Assembly: GCA_013314735.1 (NCBI GenBank) | Contig: JABUFD010000002.1 | Coordinates: forward strand, 930,001 to 994,000 | Source: Anaerolineae bacterium | Lineage (GTDB): Bacteria; Chloroflexota; Anaerolineae; Anaerolineales; Anaerolineaceae | Length of the DNA: 64,000 nucleotides | Direction of reading: 5' to 3' | In this document: in pieces, positions 1 through 8,049 of the stretch | Layout of the letters: each line of letters opens with the position of its first letter | Numbering within the stretch: the stretch's first letter is position 1 | Translations under genes and position numbers: made by a program | The notes under the pieces: generated by a model | The model's input: only the letters and a program-made list of their open reading frames with translations | Told to the model about the DNA's origin: nothing | The model's database searches: none

Positions 1-474
1 GAGGCGTACATAGCGGCTGCCGATCTTCTGCGGGAAAAGGACGATGTTGCGGTTTTCCGGCAGCGAGAGGCTGATGATCTCAAAATGCTCGAAGTCTTCA
101 GTCCGGGCAATCCCGGCACGCACGCCGTGATGGGTATCGACGGCAAAGCACAGGTAAATGGTTCCATCCTCCATTACCACCAGGCGCGGATCATAAGCGC
201 GGGTGATATCGGCGTCTGCCATCGAAAAGATCGGTTGGGGAGCAGCCTGCCAATGGATGCCGTCACTACTGGTGGCGAGGCCAAGGTTGGTTTCTGAATG
301 GCGCAGGTCCTCCGAGAAGTTGAAATCATTGCGGAACACCATCCAGTACTGTCCGCGGGTTTTGCACACCCCGGCGTTAAAAATCAACTGGGCGGGGTAG
401 GGGATATCTGCCGCGGTGAGGATGGGATTGCCAGGATGGCGGTGAATGATCGTTGAACTGGTGATAGGTTCCAT
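1..474 (-). CDS. GH130 family glycoside phosphorylase/hydrolase (partial, C-terminus outside window)
   Basis: The first 158 codons read without a stop and run off the left edge. The translation has the look of the five-bladed beta-propeller GH130 family: HPGNPI near residue 13, then NAG, a YWMVFR strand, the TSSDGIHW segment, the YDPRL motif and VMEDGTIYLCF. GH130 enzymes phosphorolyse or hydrolyse beta-mannosides and related linkages, usually in the cytoplasm after uptake of oligosaccharides. The ATG at 474 is supported by an AAAGGAG ribosome site just upstream and by a good promoter at 498-527. Substrate cannot be told from this fragment. The family assignment is fairly secure. Confidence 0.8.
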   Translation of the reverse strand, partial: MEPITSSTIIHRHPGNPILTAADIPYPAQLIFNAGVCKTRGQYWMVFRNDFNFSEDLRHSETNLGLATSSDGIHWQAAPQPIFSMADADITRAYDPRLVVMEDGTIYLCFAVDTHHGVRAGIARTEDFEHFEIISLSLPENRNIVLFPQKIGSRYVRL

Positions 475-497
475 GTGCGCTCCTTTGACTCGATTGA

Positions 498-527
498 ATC
501 ATACCCATAAGAGCGGGGTTCCGTCAA
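498..527 (-). promoter_or_regulatory. Sigma70-type promoter for the GH130 gene
   Basis: Read on the minus strand, TTGACG (527-522) is followed after 18 bases by TATGAT (503-498). It lies about 25 bases upstream of the GH130 start. It is divergent from the GntR promoter at 553-581, so this short region drives transcription both ways. Confidence 0.55.
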
Positions 528-552
528 TACTTCACTTTTTAAGATGAAATGA

Positions 553-600
553 TTGACAAAGGTGTGTTTAATATGTATACTGTGTATATATAATATATAC
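553..600 (+). promoter_or_regulatory. Promoter with overlapping palindromic operator, GntR/ABC operon
   Basis: TTGACA (553-558) and TATACT (576-581) are separated by exactly 17 bases, a near-consensus promoter. Immediately after the -10, positions 584-600 form a perfect 8-bp inverted repeat with one central base (GTATATAT-A-ATATATAC). A palindrome over the start of transcription is where a repressor would sit. YtrA-type GntR proteins commonly repress their own operon through AT-rich GTATA/TATAC palindromes, so this is the likely autoregulatory operator. Confidence 0.7.
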
Positions 601-614
601 AGTTAGGAAAATTC

Positions 615-998
615 ATGCTGATTGTCATCTCATACACCAATCCCGAACCGATATTCCGGCAGATCATGGAGCAGATCAAGATCGCCATTGCCTCCGGTGA
701 TTTGAAGGAAGAAGAGAAGCTCCCCTCCATCCGGGAGATGGCGCAGGAGCTCAAGGTGAGTGTGATCACGGTCAAGCGCGCCTATACCGACCTGGAAACC
801 GAAGGCTGGCTGGTCACCCGTCCCGGCCTGGGGTCCTTCGTGGCGCGCGTCAGCCGATCCGATTTGAAGGAAGAAAAGCGAAACGAAATCAAAAAGGTCC
901 TGTTGGATATAGTCGACACGGCAGCTCAATACGGGATTACGGCGGAGGAAGTCGCCGGATTGCTGGCGTCGATCGAAAACGAAAGGAAAGGAAGTTAA
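615..998 (+). CDS. YtrA-type GntR transcriptional regulator
   Basis: This 127-residue protein is a typical short GntR regulator of the YtrA subfamily. A winged helix-turn-helix covers about residues 10-78 (IFRQIMEQIKIAI, LPSIREMAQELKVSVITVKRAY, then the wing ending GLGSFVA), followed only by a short helical tail of about 45 residues for dimerisation. YtrA regulators usually sit first in an operon with an ABC exporter and repress it until an antibiotic-like or envelope signal appears. That is the order here: the ABC ATPase starts one base after the stop. A GGAAA ribosome site precedes the ATG. The palindrome at 584-600 is its probable target. Confidence 0.9.
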   Translation: MLIVISYTNPEPIFRQIMEQIKIAIASGDLKEEEKLPSIREMAQELKVSVITVKRAYTDLETEGWLVTRPGLGSFVARVSRSDLKEEKRNEIKKVLLDIVDTAAQYGITAEEVAGLLASIENERKGS

Positions 999-999
999 T

Positions 1000-1872
1000 A
1001 TGGAGAATCTGGTGATTTGTAATGGCATTGGGAAACACTACCGGGAATTCACCCTGGGTCCGCTGGACCTGGTTGTCCCGGCCGGGCGCATCCTGGGAAT
1101 CATCGGCCCAAACGGGGCGGGAAAAACCACCACATTGAAAATGCTGATGAATATGGTCAAACCGGACGATGGGAGGATCGAAATCCTGGGAAAGCACTAC
1201 CCGCGGGATGAACGGGCGATCAAGAACGCGATCGGTTATGTGGGGGAGGAGCAATTCTTCTATGAGGACCGCACGGTGGCTTGGACAGGTCGGTTTGTTT
1301 CTCACTTTTTCACCGCGTGGAATGAGAACGAATTTGATCAACTTTTGATGCGTTTTGGCATCAGCCGCACCAAGAAAGTGAAGACACTCTCCAAGGGGAT
1401 GCGAGTGAAGTTGGCGCTGGCGGTTGCTTTGTCGCACCGGCCACAATTGATCATCCTCGATGAACCCACCTCGGGGTTGGACCCGGTCATCCGGCGCGAA
1501 CTGCTGGTAATCCTCAAGGAACGCAGCCTGGCAGATGAAAATCTGTCGATCATCATCTCCTCTCACATCACTGACGACCTGGAACGAATTGCCGACCTGG
1601 TGTATTACATGATTAATGGCCGGATTGTGCTGGCAGATGACAAGGATACCTTGCTGGATGAATGGAAAAAGCTGCATTTCAAAGCCGAGAAAGCTGACGA
1701 AGCCATGCTGGCGGGATTGCGCAATATTGAGCGTAACCTGTTTGGCATCAGCGGTATGACCAGCCAGTATAATGCGTTTCGTGCTGCACACGCCGAAGCG
1801 ATCCGCGCCGGTGATGTGCGGGTGGAAAACGTGCGTTTGGATGATATCCTGATCGCACTGATGGAACGGTGA
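1000..1872 (+). CDS. ABC transporter ATP-binding protein
   Basis: A 290-residue ATPase of an ABC-2 type exporter. Walker A is GPNGAGKTT (about residues 37-45), the signature is LSKGMRVKLALA, Walker B is LIILDEPTSGLDP and the switch histidine follows in IIISSHITDD. The C-terminal 60 residues form the extension usual in YtrB/BcrA-like ATPases. It follows the GntR regulator by one base and its stop overlaps the next start, so it is translationally coupled to the permeases. The exported substrate is unknown; an envelope-stress or antibiotic exporter role is inferred from the YtrA context. Confidence 0.92.
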   Translation: MENLVICNGIGKHYREFTLGPLDLVVPAGRILGIIGPNGAGKTTTLKMLMNMVKPDDGRIEILGKHYPRDERAIKNAIGYVGEEQFFYEDRTVAWTGRFVSHFFTAWNENEFDQLLMRFGISRTKKVKTLSKGMRVKLALAVALSHRPQLIILDEPTSGLDPVIRRELLVILKERSLADENLSIIISSHITDDLERIADLVYYMINGRIVLADDKDTLLDEWKKLHFKAEKADEAMLAGLRNIERNLFGISGMTSQYNAFRAAHAEAIRAGDVRVENVRLDDILIALMER

Positions 1873-2528
1873 GTATCATGGTTGCGATCTTGACAAAAGA
1901 CCTGTTCCAGTTGCGCTGGTTGCTGTTGGGTGCTTTGATGGTTTTGCTACTCCTGGCAGTGTTCTTGCCGGTGGACGCTCCCGTTGTATTAACCATATCG
2001 CAATACCCGGTGGTGCTGCTGGTCAGCTCCGTCCTGACGGTGATCCTGCCGGAAAGCAGGGAGGAAAAATCACAGGGGTACGCCTTTCTGGCCTCCCTGC
2101 CAATCTCCCGTGTAGGGATCGTTGCAGTCAAATTTTTCCTCCTGCTAATGGTTTGCGGCGTTTTGGGCGGGTTCTCCTGGCTGACCTCTACCATTAAGTA
2201 TGCCGATTTCCCGATCCATGGTTTGCTGTCGTTGTTGGTATCCCTCAGTATAGGCGGGGCATTGGTGGTGGGTGCTTTGTTTTATACAGGAACGTACTGC
2301 CTGGGGTTGGCACGCTTCACGCGTGTTGCCCTGGTGGCGATGATGCTGGTACAGGTAGCAGCCTTGTACATTGGTTTGCAGCAATTTCGCGGATGGAGTG
2401 AGGAAAGTCCAATGGCAGCGATATTGGAAAACCTGCTTGCCATCCATCCGGGATGGTACCTGGGTGCGGCCCTGGCTGCCTGGTTAACTTTGCTGGGATT
2501 TACAACCATTTTTCGAAAACGCATTTGA
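1869..2528 (+). CDS. ABC-2 type permease subunit
   Basis: An integral membrane protein of about 219 residues with roughly six hydrophobic segments and no recognisable soluble domain, encoded directly after the ATPase. The longest reading starts at GTG 1869, overlapping the ATPase stop codon; an ATG at 1878 in the same frame is equally possible. Position, size and membrane pattern fit the permease half of an ABC-2 exporter. The sequence VILPESREEKSQGYAFLASLPISR, reached after the second helix, matches the cytoplasmic loop common to such permeases and also seen in the next gene, so the two are likely partners. Confidence 0.75.
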   Translation: MSIMVAILTKDLFQLRWLLLGALMVLLLLAVFLPVDAPVVLTISQYPVVLLVSSVLTVILPESREEKSQGYAFLASLPISRVGIVAVKFFLLLMVCGVLGGFSWLTSTIKYADFPIHGLLSLLVSLSIGGALVVGALFYTGTYCLGLARFTRVALVAMMLVQVAALYIGLQQFRGWSEESPMAAILENLLAIHPGWYLGAALAAWLTLLGFTTIFRKRI

Positions 2529-2562
2529 GCGTTGACTGAGATTGAATGAAAGGAGACGAATG

Positions 2563-3252
2563 ATGTTTGCGATCACGTGGAAGGAAACGCAAAAAAACGC
2601 CCTGGCGATTGGCTCATTCATCGTATTATCGATTGGCCTTGTGTTGGTTTTCAACAATGTTTTGCCCGGTATTTTCGGTGAGGAAAAAGCCATGCTGGAC
2701 ACCAATTATGGCCTCTTGATGGGTATCTGGATCAATATGCTGGTGTTCTCAGGTTTGATGTCTGGAGAGAAAGAAGAAGACCAGAACCGCGGCTACGAAT
2801 TTTATAAGACCATCCCGGTCAGTGACCGGCAGATCGTGCTGGGGAAGTTCCTGACGGTTCTGCTGAACACAGTCTTTGGTGTGGCTGTCTTCATGGTTTT
2901 GATGGGCATCTTCCCGTATGATATGGAAACCTTGCTGCGTCCACAGGCGTATGTGCTGGTATCCGCCGGGGTCAGCCTGGTGTTGGTAGGGCTTTTGTAT
3001 CCCCTATGTTTCCGCTGGGGTTACACCCGGGTAATGTCCGTGGTGATCCTGGTCTATATCGGGGCGATGATGCTGCCGCAGATGCTGCACTTGTTGCTGC
3101 TGATCATGGATCAGGAAGACCTGGTGGATGATATATTCCGGGCGCTGACCGTACCTGCCAGCCTGGTGTTTTTGGCGGTCAGCCTGGTGATCTATGTGCT
3201 CCTGGCATGGCGTGCGGTCCGTCTCAAGCAAAAGGTGACCCTGGCGGGATGA
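2563..3252 (+). CDS. ABC-2 type permease subunit
   Basis: A second membrane protein of about 229 residues with about six transmembrane segments. It shares with the preceding permease a loop of the type GEKEEDQNRGYEFYKTIPVS, known from ABC-2 permeases of the YtrC/BcrB style. The start is placed at ATG 2563 (or ATG 2560) because AAGGAG lies at 2550-2555; the upstream TTG at 2542 has no ribosome site. The gene ends the four-gene regulator-ATPase-permease-permease operon and is followed by a hairpin at 3281-3310. Confidence 0.75.
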   Translation: MFAITWKETQKNALAIGSFIVLSIGLVLVFNNVLPGIFGEEKAMLDTNYGLLMGIWINMLVFSGLMSGEKEEDQNRGYEFYKTIPVSDRQIVLGKFLTVLLNTVFGVAVFMVLMGIFPYDMETLLRPQAYVLVSAGVSLVLVGLLYPLCFRWGYTRVMSVVILVYIGAMMLPQMLHLLLLIMDQEDLVDDIFRALTVPASLVFLAVSLVIYVLLAWRAVRLKQKVTLAG

Positions 3253-3280
3253 AACCACACGGTTAGCGATCGTCGAAACC

Positions 3281-3320
3281 GTCCGGGATCAACTCTCCTG
3301 TTTCCCGGACAGCTTCTTTT
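3281..3320 (+). terminator. Probable intrinsic terminator of the ABC operon
   Basis: An 8-bp perfect stem (GTCCGGGA at 3281-3288 with TCCCGGAC at 3303-3310) is followed by a T-rich run, AGCTTCTTTT. The loop is 14 bases and the T tract is broken, so termination may be moderate. Confidence 0.5.
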
Positions 3321-3346
3321 CATGCGGCGATTGATGTTTTTCCCTA

Positions 3347-3374
3347 TTGTAAATTCTCCACCGCGCGCTATAAT
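3347..3374 (+). promoter_or_regulatory. Promoter of the APC-Usp transporter
   Basis: TTGTAA (3347-3352), 16-base spacer, TATAAT (3369-3374). Transcription would begin near 3381, leaving an untranslated leader of about 140 bases before the start at 3522. Confidence 0.6.
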
Positions 3375-3380
3375 TTATCA

Positions 3381-3521
3381 TTGGTGCGAGATGCTTCACA
3401 CTGCCTGCCGGGTAACAACCGGCCCGTGGTACGAAAGCAAGCACATCAACAGAGAATGAAAGGATCCTTTCGGGCGGGAGCTGTATCCTGCCGGGCGGAA
3501 ATGCTTTGGTTGGCAGATAAC
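3381..3521 (+). promoter_or_regulatory. Structured 5' leader, unidentified
   Basis: The leader can fold into three successive hairpins: GCCGG with CCGGC near 3407-3423, the perfect palindrome GAAAGGATCCTTTC near 3457-3470, and GGCGGGA with TCCTGCC near 3473-3492 (one G-U pair). The long upstream reading frame in this stretch has no ribosome site and a composition unlike the transporter, so it is treated as non-coding. No known riboswitch consensus was recognised. It may be a regulatory leader or chance structure in GC-rich sequence. Confidence 0.35.
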
Positions 3522-5744
3522 ATGGGAAAACGGAAGCTAAAACGACAGTTGAATTTGGTCCAGGTGATCATGCTGGGTACCGCCGGGACGATCGCGGCGG
3601 AGATTTTTGTACTCACCGGGCACGCCGCCGGCATCGCCGGACCGGATGCGGTGCTGGCTCTCATCATTGGCGGGGTGCTGACCCTCAGTATTGCCCTCAA
3701 TTATTGTGAACTGGCCACCACCTACCCGGTGACCGGCGGGGCGATGACATACGTGCGCGAAGCCTTTGGCGACAATGTGGTGATGTTCCTGGTCGGTTCA
3801 CTGGATGGGCTTTCCAGCACATTCTACGCCGCTCTCTCCGCCATCGGGTTTGCCTATTCGCTCAAAGTATTCCTGCCGTTCGTGCCGGTGGTACCGGTGG
3901 CGGTGGCGGTGATCGTGGTGGTCAGTTTGATGCACATCCGCGGGGTGAAACAGGCGGGAAATCTCCAGATTCTCCTGGGCGGGTTCCTGCTGCTGGTGTT
4001 TGCCCTGTATGTAATCCTGGGATTCACCCGTCCCACAGGCTTTGATTGGGAAACCTTCCAATCGGGCCGGGTATTGTTTGAGCAAAAGGGCCTGTGGGCC
4101 AACCTGGCGCGGATGCTGATGACAATTGCCCTGGTGTACAATGCCTATGTGGGGTTCGAGGTGATTGCGGATGACGCCGAGGAAATTACCCGCCCCAGTC
4201 GCAACATCCCGCTTGGAATCCTGATCAGCCTGGGTGTCGCCACGCTGGTCTATTCATTGGTTGCTTTTGTCACAATCGGAACAATTCCGTACACAGAACT
4301 GGCTGGTTCAGAGACCGCCATCACGGATGCCGCGCGGCAATTCTGGCCAACCCTGGGTGTGCCGCTGATGGCGGCGGCGGGAATTGTGGCGACGTTGACG
4401 TCGGTCAATTCCGCCATGCTGTCAGCCACGCGTGAGGTTTTTACCCTCAGCCGGGTACGCATCTGGCCGCGTCTGTTTTCACGCCTCAGCCGTTGGCGCA
4501 CACCATATGCCGCCATTCTGCTGGTGGGCGGAATTTCCGCATTGGTGGCGGTGATTGGTTTGGTGGATTTCCTCAGTTTCATCTCCAGCGCGGGGTACAT
4601 GTTTGTCCTGTTCTGGGCTAGCCTGGCGATGGTGCGCCTGCGCAAGAAACATCCTGAAATCCAGCGCCCATTTAAGGTGCCATTCTTCCCGCTGTCGGCT
4701 TACCTGGCGGCGGGTACCGGCGTGTTGATCATTGCATTTGCCAACGTACAGGCTCTGCTGTTTCTGGGCCTGGTGCTCTTGCTGTTGACAGGGGTGTACT
4801 ATATCTCAAGGATAACCCGTCAGCAGCGGGAGGCGCGCCTGAAGCAGGACGATGAACGCGGGGGCGGCCGCATCTTAATTCCGGCTGTAAATCCGATAAC
4901 CGCGGAAGGGCTGGTGAAACTGGCCAGCCGCCTGGCGGAATACCAGGAAGATACCAGTATCTGCCTGTTGAGTGTGCAAAAAATTTCGCCGCTGCTCTCG
5001 GCCAGGGCGGCGGAAAACATGCTCAAAAACAAACCCAATGGGCAGAACTTCATGCTCGAAAAAACCGCACCGATTGCGCTGGCCCACAATGTGCCAATAT
5101 ACACCAAACGAAAGGCGGCGGCCAGTGTTGCAGAAGGCATCCTGCTGGAAGCCAACGCGCGCAACCATGTGCGTATGATCCTGATGGGTTGGCCCAGCAA
5201 TGAAACAACCCTGAAACTGGAACATAATACCGTGAAGGAAGTATTGATTACCACCCATAAGGATGTCGGAGTCTTGCGAGATCGGGGATTGAACGGGCTG
5301 AAACAAATTCTGGTGCCGGTTGGCGGCGGTCCGAACGCGCGCCTGGCGCTGCGGTTGGCGGACCAACTTACCTACCAGGAGGATGTGAATGTCACGGCAC
5401 TGCACCTGGTGAAGGAAATGATGGATGTGGAACAAACCGAGGATGAGATGTTCCACCTGCAGGAAGTGATCGAGGAAGAACTGGGCCACATCCCGCACCA
5501 CCTAACCGCGCGCATCGCGCCCGCACCGGGGGTGGTGGAAGGGATCCTGGCGGAAATTGGCCGCAATCCGTATGACCTGATGATCATCGGCGCTGCAGAG
5601 GAGGTTTTTTCGGCCAACACCCTGTTTGGTAAGTTAAATGACGCCCTGATCGATGCGGTGCCCTGTTCGATGTTGATTGTACGGCGGTACCAGCCCGAAG
5701 CAGTCCTCTGGCTGCGGCATCAGATGAAGCGGATGGAGGAATGA
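3522..5744 (+). CDS. APC-family permease with two C-terminal Usp domains
   Basis: The protein has about 740 residues counted from ATG 3522 (MGKRKLKRQLNLVQ). The first 430 or so form about 12 transmembrane helices of the amino acid-polyamine-organocation type, opening with the helix-1 glycine segment IMLGTAGTIAAEIFVLTG and including ALIIGGVLTLSIALNYCELATTYP. A soluble tail of about 300 residues follows with two universal-stress-protein-like domains (GGRILIPAVNP and LKQILVPVGGGP start each). The ATP-binding glycine motif of the second is only partly kept (GAAEEVFSANTLFG). Such fusions are thought to be amino acid or cation transporters with cytoplasmic sensing domains. Substrate is unknown. Frames upstream of 3522 were rejected as leader. 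Confidence 0.85.
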   Translation: MGKRKLKRQLNLVQVIMLGTAGTIAAEIFVLTGHAAGIAGPDAVLALIIGGVLTLSIALNYCELATTYPVTGGAMTYVREAFGDNVVMFLVGSLDGLSSTFYAALSAIGFAYSLKVFLPFVPVVPVAVAVIVVVSLMHIRGVKQAGNLQILLGGFLLLVFALYVILGFTRPTGFDWETFQSGRVLFEQKGLWANLARMLMTIALVYNAYVGFEVIADDAEEITRPSRNIPLGILISLGVATLVYSLVAFVTIGTIPYTELAGSETAITDAARQFWPTLGVPLMAAAGIVATLTSVNSAMLSATREVFTLSRVRIWPRLFSRLSRWRTPYAAILLVGGISALVAVIGLVDFLSFISSAGYMFVLFWASLAMVRLRKKHPEIQRPFKVPFFPLSAYLAAGTGVLIIAFANVQALLFLGLVLLLLTGVYYISRITRQQREARLKQDDERGGGRILIPAVNPITAEGLVKLASRLAEYQEDTSICLLSVQKISPLLSARAAENMLKNKPNGQNFMLEKTAPIALAHNVPIYTKRKAAASVAEGILLEANARNHVRMILMGWPSNETTLKLEHNTVKEVLITTHKDVGVLRDRGLNGLKQILVPVGGGPNARLALRLADQLTYQEDVNVTALHLVKEMMDVEQTEDEMFHLQEVIEEELGHIPHHLTARIAPAPGVVEGILAEIGRNPYDLMIIGAAEEVFSANTLFGKLNDALIDAVPCSMLIVRRYQPEAVLWLRHQMKRMEE

Positions 5745-5824
5745 CCACCGGTCGGCATCTTCCTGCAGTCCTGAGTCCGTTATAATTGGGTTCTGGCGAA
5801 ATATCAGTATTCCAAGGAGGATGC

Positions 5825-6739
5825 ATGCCAACCATTCTGGTCAGTGGTTTGATCAATATTGAAACCAACCTGCGGGTGGGCGGGTTTCCCATTGAATATT
5901 TCCCGGTCACGTATCCATTCTTCGGGATCAACAGCAATGTTTCGGGGGTGGGGTATAACCTGGCGAAGGCGTTTACCACGCTTGGGAACCAGGTCGTTTT
6001 CCTGTCTGCAATCGGCCCCGCTGAAGAAGATAACGCCCACCTGGTGCGGATGGCCCTGGCACGGGACGGGATTCCTGCCGGCGGTGTACTTTCGTTAACC
6101 CGGGAAACCCCGCAGTCCGTGATCCTGTACGATCCCACGGGAAGGCGGGAGATCCATACCGACCTGAAGGATATCCAGGAAGTCGCTTATCCTGCTGATA
6201 CCTTCGGCGCCGCGATGGCGGAAAGCGACTTGCTGGCGATCTGTAACATCAATTTCGCGCGTCCCTTCCTGCCACAAGCGCGCGCCAGTGGGCGGCTGGT
6301 GGCTACCGATGTGCATGTGCTCTCCAACCCGTATGATGAATACAATGCTGATTTCATGCGCGCGGCGGATATCCTGTTTCTCTCGGATGATTATCTGCCG
6401 GAACCGCCGGAGGCCTTCGCGCGGACGCTGTATGACATTTACCACAATCGCATTATCGTGGTCGGGCTGGGGCAGCAAGGCGCGCTCCTGTTTGAAGGGC
6501 GCAGCGGGTACTCCACCCGCGTTCCCGCGGTGGACACCCGCCCGGTGGTGAATACGATCGGAGCAGGAGATGCCCTGTTCACAGCGTTTTGCCATGCCTA
6601 CTTGAAAAGCGGCGACAGCCTGCAGGCGCTGCGCAGCGCGGTGGTGTTTGCCTCTTACAAAATCGGTGAGGCGCAGGCGGCAGCCGGCTACCTGGATGAT
6701 GCCGGGCTGGAAGCGCTGGTACTGGAAACGTACCGGTGA
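5825..6739 (+). CDS. PfkB family carbohydrate kinase
   Basis: A 304-residue ribokinase-like sugar kinase. The N-terminal GG-type substrate region is seen in FFGINSNVSGVGYNLAKAFTTLG, and the C-terminal PfkB signature with catalytic Asp is NTIGAGDALFTAF (about residues 247-259), followed by the usual closing helix. Kinases of this family phosphorylate sugars, sugar acids or nucleosides with ATP. The start is ATG 5825, five bases after AAGGAGG (5814-5820). A TATAAT at 5781-5786 may be its -10. No partner gene identifies the substrate; the neighbouring transporter and the sugar-acid genes at 8-10 kb suggest carbohydrate catabolism. Confidence 0.88.
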   Translation: MPTILVSGLINIETNLRVGGFPIEYFPVTYPFFGINSNVSGVGYNLAKAFTTLGNQVVFLSAIGPAEEDNAHLVRMALARDGIPAGGVLSLTRETPQSVILYDPTGRREIHTDLKDIQEVAYPADTFGAAMAESDLLAICNINFARPFLPQARASGRLVATDVHVLSNPYDEYNADFMRAADILFLSDDYLPEPPEAFARTLYDIYHNRIIVVGLGQQGALLFEGRSGYSTRVPAVDTRPVVNTIGAGDALFTAFCHAYLKSGDSLQALRSAVVFASYKIGEAQAAAGYLDDAGLEALVLETYR

Positions 6740-6762
6740 GTACTGCGGCTGACTGACTTTCC

Positions 6763-6771
6763 TGATACAAT
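6763..6771 (+). promoter_or_regulatory. Extended -10 promoter, probably giving a leaderless mRNA
   Basis: TGaTACAAT ends six bases before the ATG at 6778, so the expected start point of transcription falls on the start codon. No Shine-Dalgarno sequence is present between the -10 and the ATG. Confidence 0.55.
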
Positions 6772-6777
6772 CGAAGC

Positions 6778-7599
6778 ATGGAAAGACGACGTTCCCTGCC
6801 AAATGCAGACCAGCTGAGCATTGTCAGCGGTGCGATCCTGATGGGTTACCTGTTGCTGCCGTACCTGGATATTCCCCTGCGCCAGATCACAATACGGCTG
6901 CTGAACCTGGACCTGGTTTTCGAGCTGCAGATCAGCGTGCTGGTCTCTCTGCTGATGGCAGCAATGACGGCGGTTGGTGCTGCCTGGTTGCTGCAGAATC
7001 ATCCGCGTTATGAAACCCAACCGTTGTACCTGCACGTGGTATTACCCGCGTTGAGCGCATGGGTGCTGAGCATCCCGCTGGCCCAGGCGCCTTTCACCCC
7101 GCGCTGGTGGGGCATTTTCCTGCTGGCGGCGGTTTTGTTGATCACGGTGCTGACGGCGGAATATGTTTCCCTCGATGTACAGGACGAACGCCACACCTTT
7201 GCCACCATGGGACTGACCGCACTTTCGTTTGCCCTGTACCTGTTCCTGGCAATTGCCACGCGCGGTGCCGGCCTGCGGCTGTACGCGGTCAGCAGCACCC
7301 TGGCGATTGCGATTTTCCCGATCAGCCTGCGCACGTTATACCTGCGCCTGGCTGGTGAATGGCATGTGGCATGGGCGCTGGGGATTGCCCTGGTGGTCGG
7401 GCAGCTGGCTGCCGGGCTGCATTACTTCCCGTTGTCACCGATCCTGTTCGGGATGCTGATGTTGACGTTCTCCTTCACCCTGGTGAACCTGGCACAGGCT
7501 GTGATCCGACGCCAGCCGCTGAAAGGGGTATGGATTGAATCCGCTGCGGTGGCGGTGATCCTGCTGGCAGCGGGCATCAGTTTGAATTTATTGCGGTGA
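6778..7599 (+). CDS. Polytopic membrane protein of unknown function
   Basis: A 273-residue protein of about eight hydrophobic helices with short loops and no soluble domain. I do not recognise the family. The N-terminus (MERRRSLPNADQLSIVSG) is basic and cytoplasmic by the positive-inside rule. It lies three bases upstream of the JAMM peptidase gene and is almost certainly cotranscribed with it. The promoter geometry at 6763-6771 points to leaderless translation. Confidence 0.75.
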   Translation: MERRRSLPNADQLSIVSGAILMGYLLLPYLDIPLRQITIRLLNLDLVFELQISVLVSLLMAAMTAVGAAWLLQNHPRYETQPLYLHVVLPALSAWVLSIPLAQAPFTPRWWGIFLLAAVLLITVLTAEYVSLDVQDERHTFATMGLTALSFALYLFLAIATRGAGLRLYAVSSTLAIAIFPISLRTLYLRLAGEWHVAWALGIALVVGQLAAGLHYFPLSPILFGMLMLTFSFTLVNLAQAVIRRQPLKGVWIESAAVAVILLAAGISLNLLR

Positions 7600-7602
7600 T
7601 CC

Positions 7603-8049
7603 ATGGCCGTTGGCGATGAAGTTGTCCTGGGCATCCCCGGGCGAATTGTTGAAGCAATGCAGGCACAGGTGGAGGCTCATCCTGGTGAGGAGGTATGTGG
7701 ATTGCTGGGCGGGAAGAATGGCCAGGTACGGGCATGGCTTCCGGTTGAGAATGAACTTCATCAGCATGAAGCCTACCGCATGGAACCGCAGGCAATGGTG
7801 AATGCTCTTGCCCGGTTAGAGGCACAGGGGCTTGACCTGCTGGCAATTTACCATTCTCACCCTTGCGGACCGGCAGTGCCCTCGCAGCGCGATATCGCAG
7901 AATTTGCCTGGCCGGGCGTTTTAACACTGATCTGGGCGCCTGTCGGCAGCGCCTGGGATTTATCTGCCTACCACATCTCCGGCGATGAATGCCTGGCGGT
8001 AACCTGGCTTCGGGTGGAACCAGCTCCCTTGCCCCCCGACGGCGGTTAA
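7603..8049 (+). CDS. JAMM/MPN+ domain metalloprotease (Mov34/MPN/PAD-1 family)
   Basis: This 148-residue protein is a single JAB1/MPN domain with the full JAMM zinc site: the catalytic Glu in HPGEEVCGLLGG (residues 25-36) and HSHPCGPAVPSQRD (about residues 85-98) supplying two His, the Ser and the Asp. Bacterial stand-alone JAMM proteins remove sulfur-carrier or ubiquitin-like tails, or process cysteine-synthesis carrier proteins; no ThiS/MoaD-like gene is present nearby to say which. It starts three bases after the membrane protein. Its stop overlaps the stop of the convergent SDR gene by three to four bases. Confidence 0.85.
   Translation: MAVGDEVVLGIPGRIVEAMQAQVEAHPGEEVCGLLGGKNGQVRAWLPVENELHQHEAYRMEPQAMVNALARLEAQGLDLLAIYHSHPCGPAVPSQRDIAEFAWPGVLTLIWAPVGSAWDLSAYHISGDECLAVTWLRVEPAPLPPDGG

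Noticed and set aside
937-1791. 284-codon minus-strand reading frame
   Set aside because: Antisense to the ABC ATPase, which has all expected motifs.
3381-3521. In-frame N-terminal extension of the APC-Usp transporter
   Set aside because: The extension has no ribosome site, begins at the predicted start of transcription and has an odd composition; the transporter's natural N-terminus is at 3522.
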